Assembly: GCA_013911715.1 (NCBI GenBank)
Contig: JACEST010000035.1
Coordinates: 1 to 15,644, forward strand
Source: Sphingopyxis sp.
Lineage (GTDB): Bacteria; Pseudomonadota; Alphaproteobacteria; Sphingomonadales; Sphingomonadaceae
Reading direction: 5' to 3'
DNA length: 15,644 bases
The position numbers were made by a program, and so were the translations under genes. Under the pieces are notes generated by a model. It was not told the DNA's origin. It was given only the letters and a program-made list of their open reading frames with translations, and did no database searches. Shown here piece by piece: positions 13,420 through 15,644 of this stretch (its first letter is position 1; each line of letters starts with the position of its first letter).

Positions 13420-15152
13420 ACCGGCGTATGCGGGACCGTTTCCATCAGCGTCGTTGGCTCGAAATAATCGACATTGATCTGCCGCGCTGCATCCTGGCGC
13501 GAAAAGACCTGATTGGCGACCTCGTCCTGCAACTGGTCGAGCTTGGTCGCGGCGGACAGCGGCTCGATCACCTGGTGACCCAGCAGCGCCATGACATCGA
13601 TGGTCACCGGCAGCACAAATTCGCCCGCGTCCTTGAACCCGGTCATCAATTCCTTGTCGAACCGCTCCTCGTCCCAATGCGACAGCGCGGTGCCGGGGCC
13701 ACCGTCGAGCTCGACCACCATGGCGCCAAGCGCGGCAAGCCTGCGCACCGCAGCCGTCTTGAACAATCCGTTGTTAATGTGGAACAGATCCTCCCATGCG
13801 GCCCAGCCAAAGCCCAGCGTGTGCCCGATTTCGTGGATGATGGTGCCGCTGGTGTCCTTGGCGCTGAACTGCGCCAGAAAACGTGTGTTGAACTCGACGA
13901 CGCCGTAGCGCACGCCATCTTTTTCATATGGCGCATAGGCGCGGGCGATGACGCCGCTGGCCGAGGTGAACAGGTCGAGCCGGATGACGATGGGCAATTG
14001 CGGCTCGATAAAGCGGTTCCAGAAATTGCACGCGATGCGCGCCGCATCCTTCAGCCGCCCGTCCAAGTCGTTGACGATCTTGTAGGTGATGAAGTTCGCC
14101 TGTGCCGTCGGTTTCGGCGCATCGATGCTCAACTGCCGCGCCGCGAGCAGCCACGAAATGCTGTGCTGGATCATCGCCAGCCGCCCCGTTTCATGGTCGG
14201 ACATCGCGCGTCGCAGCGCCCCGAGTGCCGCTGCTTCGGCTTGCAGCTCGGCGATCAACCCATCGATGCTGTCAGCGGTCGGCTGCGCGACGGGGACCGG
14301 TGCCATATGTTCGGCCATTTGCGCCTGCTGCACGTCCAGCGCCTGGCGCAGGCGGCTTTGCGGGCGGTCACCATCGACCTGCTGCTGCACGGCGACGGGC
14401 AATTCGCGGCCCCAATCGGTGAAGAATTTTAGCTGGGTTGCGGCTTCGATCTGTGCCAGCGTGGCCGGATAATCGGTCGGGCTCGACGCCGGGGGCGCGT
14501 CCTGCGGGATGATGAAACAATCGATATTGGCATTCGAAATCCGGTCATATGGGTACATGAACGGATCGACGGTGATGCAGAAATAGGATTGCGGCACGGG
14601 CAGGTGCTTGCCGGGACCGCGCTCGATCGACGCTGGTTGATCGCTGTAAATCGGGCCGACGATGGCCCAGACATGGTCCTTGCCGTCCTCGTCCTTGATC
14701 TCGCGGATGGCGGTTTCCAGCTTCAGCCACACCCCGCCGTTGAGCGAGCCATATTGCGGGCTCATGTTCGACATCAGAAAAGTTTCGAGCTGGGCGAGGC
14801 GACCGAACTGGCGGTTGATCACCTCATTGGGGGTCATATGCCCGACCTGCAGGCCGATATTGCCCAGCTTGCCAAAGGTGCGGCGGCCAATCCGCTGTTC
14901 GTCGGGCAGACGCAGATCGTCATGATAATGAATGGGCCGCGCAAAATCGACATCGCGATCAGCATCGGCGACGCGATAAGCCGACCACGCCGGTTGCAAC
15001 CGTGCCGGACAAAAACCGACGACATAGCCCTGGTTGACCAAAATCTGCACCGGGCGCGAGGCATCCAGATTCTGCGGCGGTCCGCGCCACAGATGCAGGT
15101 CGATCAGATGCGCCAGATTGGCGCTGGACGGGTGCACTGACGTAAAGTCCAT
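13416..15152 (-). CDS. NUC1 endonuclease - leishmanolysin-like metalloprotease fusion protein
   Basis: A 578-residue two-domain protein. Residues about 30-247 resemble DNA/RNA non-specific endonucleases (NUC1, Serratia nuclease fold): ILVNQGYVVGFCPARLQPAW (37-56), the motif LQVGHM with candidate general base H105, SNMSPQ (128-133), and LNGGVWLKLE with candidate metal ligand N138 and E146. The usual DRGH reads QVGH here. A Gln/Ala-rich linker (about 250-345) with coiled-coil potential follows. Residues about 350-525 look like an M8 (leishmanolysin-type) metzincin: HEIGHTLGFGW (H440, E441, H444), a 48-residue gap, SHW (H492, third ligand) and ELMTG (Met-turn M503). No signal peptide or membrane segment is seen. 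ATG at 15152 has GGGGGAG six bases upstream; the open frame to 15245 is not needed. It lies 89 bases downstream of dinB and its stop overlaps that of prfC. Function is unknown; a toxin/effector or stress role is speculation. Confidence 0.85.
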   Translation of the reverse strand: MDFTSVHPSSANLAHLIDLHLWRGPPQNLDASRPVQILVNQGYVVGFCPARLQPAWSAYRVADADRDVDFARPIHYHDDLRLPDEQRIGRRTFGKLGNIGLQVGHMTPNEVINRQFGRLAQLETFLMSNMSPQYGSLNGGVWLKLETAIREIKDEDGKDHVWAIVGPIYSDQPASIERGPGKHLPVPQSYFCITVDPFMYPYDRISNANIDCFIIPQDAPPASSPTDYPATLAQIEAATQLKFFTDWGRELPVAVQQQVDGDRPQSRLRQALDVQQAQMAEHMAPVPVAQPTADSIDGLIAELQAEAAALGALRRAMSDHETGRLAMIQHSISWLLAARQLSIDAPKPTAQANFITYKIVNDLDGRLKDAARIACNFWNRFIEPQLPIVIRLDLFTSASGVIARAYAPYEKDGVRYGVVEFNTRFLAQFSAKDTSGTIIHEIGHTLGFGWAAWEDLFHINNGLFKTAAVRRLAALGAMVVELDGGPGTALSHWDEERFDKELMTGFKDAGEFVLPVTIDVMALLGHQVIEPLSAATKLDQLQDEVANQVFSRQDAARQINVDYFEPTTLMETVPHTPV

Positions 15153-15241
15153 GGCGAACTCCCCCGATTGGCGTTGATCAGCTCTGATAGCATATGTCGC
15201 GTGTGGCGTCTTGATGACCGCCGCAACTGCGCGCCGCTGAA

Positions 15242-15644
15242 TCACATCAGGTTGAGCAAAGGAGCCTGTTCGTCATCGTCATCCCTCGGTCCGCTCTCAT
15301 CGGCCTCGCCCTCGAACTTGCTCACCGTAACGCCCAACAGCCTGATCCCCTGTTCAAGCGGCATCAGTGCCTCGAGCAGCGCCAATGCGGTGGCACGTAG
15401 GGCTGCCGCATCGCTCACCGGCCCGCCCGGCGTCCGTGCACGCGTAAGGGTGCGGAAATCGGCGAAGCGCAGCTTTAACGTCACGGTGCGGCCTTGCCGC
15501 TGTTTCGCCGACAGCCGGTCCCACACCACCGCGGCGACATGGTCGAGCGCTGCGATAATGTCGGCAGCATCCGCCAAATCAGTGTCAAACGTCCGCTCGG
15601 CCCCGACCGATTTCAGCGGGCGGTTTGACTTCACTGCGCGATGG
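15242..15644 (-). CDS. dinB: DNA polymerase IV, C-terminal part (partial)
   Basis: About 134 C-terminal residues of a Y-family translesion polymerase, with the rest beyond the right edge. KSVGAERTFDTDL is the conserved start of the little-finger domain region. TVTLKLRFADFRTLTRART and the late EQGIRLLGVTVSKFEG are typical pol IV segments. The tail ends QAPLLNLM, a plausible sliding-clamp-binding motif of the Q-x-x-L-L type, preceded by an acidic run (DDDDE). An apparent start inside the window (GTG at 15634) is an internal valine codon, because the frame continues upstream to the edge. Pol IV copies damaged DNA with low fidelity. The nuclease-protease gene lies 89 bases downstream on the same strand with no terminator visible between them, so they may share a transcript. 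Confidence 0.92.
   Translation of the reverse strand, partial: HRAVKSNRPLKSVGAERTFDTDLADAADIIAALDHVAAVVWDRLSAKQRQGRTVTLKLRFADFRTLTRARTPGGPVSDAAALRATALALLEALMPLEQGIRLLGVTVSKFEGEADESGPRDDDDEQAPLLNLM

Noticed and set aside
13221..14432. 403-codon plus-strand open frame
   Set aside because: It overlaps the prfC end in another frame and is antisense to the nuclease-protease gene, whose domain motifs are unambiguous.

Overview
The window looks like a chromosomal segment of a GC-rich alphaproteobacterium, most likely a sphingomonad (Sphingopyxis/Sphingomonas/Novosphingobium type). The evidence is the minus-strand order aroA - cmk - rpsA - ihfB with a divergent FYDLN-acid zinc-ribbon gene, the protein sequences themselves, and intergenic palindromes of a kind I recall as common in sphingomonads. 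No phage, IS element, CRISPR array or rRNA was seen, and no gene-free stretch exceeds 300 bases (the longest is about 274 bases before prfC).

Left part (1-2750): the N-terminal part of a lipoprotein solute-binding protein runs off the left edge on the minus strand. Its Shine-Dalgarno begins one base after the CCA end of tRNA-Leu(UAA), which lies upstream on the same strand. A two-gene ABC-2 exporter (ATPase plus permease, stop/start overlap ATGA) follows on the plus strand. It converges on ihfB across a short tract of dispersed-type palindromes.

Central housekeeping block (2749-7683, minus strand): aroA (EPSP synthase), cmk (cytidylate kinase), rpsA (ribosomal protein S1) and ihfB (IHF beta). 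The order is the familiar one, but a strong intrinsic terminator follows both cmk and rpsA, so rpsA and ihfB probably have their own promoters. The rpsA leader holds two bulged hairpins. A FYDLN-acid protein is divergent from aroA.

Right-central block (7812-10582): tRNA-Ala(GGC), two related small hairpins, then an Rrf2-family regulator divergent from three plus-strand genes. These are a secreted protein of unknown function, an overlapping periplasmic ClpP/crotonase-fold protein (COG3904-like), and an HD-domain protein. A composite REP-like palindrome (10589-10752) separates the HD gene from a convergent PaaG-like enoyl-CoA hydratase/isomerase, which has a perfect ACGT-type palindrome in its promoter region.

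Right end (11833-15644): prfC (peptide release factor 3) converges with overlapping stop codons on the most unusual gene here, a 578-residue protein joining an N-terminal DNA/RNA non-specific endonuclease (NUC1) domain to a C-terminal leishmanolysin-like (M8) zinc-metalloprotease domain. It has no visible signal peptide. It lies just downstream of dinB (DNA polymerase IV), whose C-terminal end is in the window.
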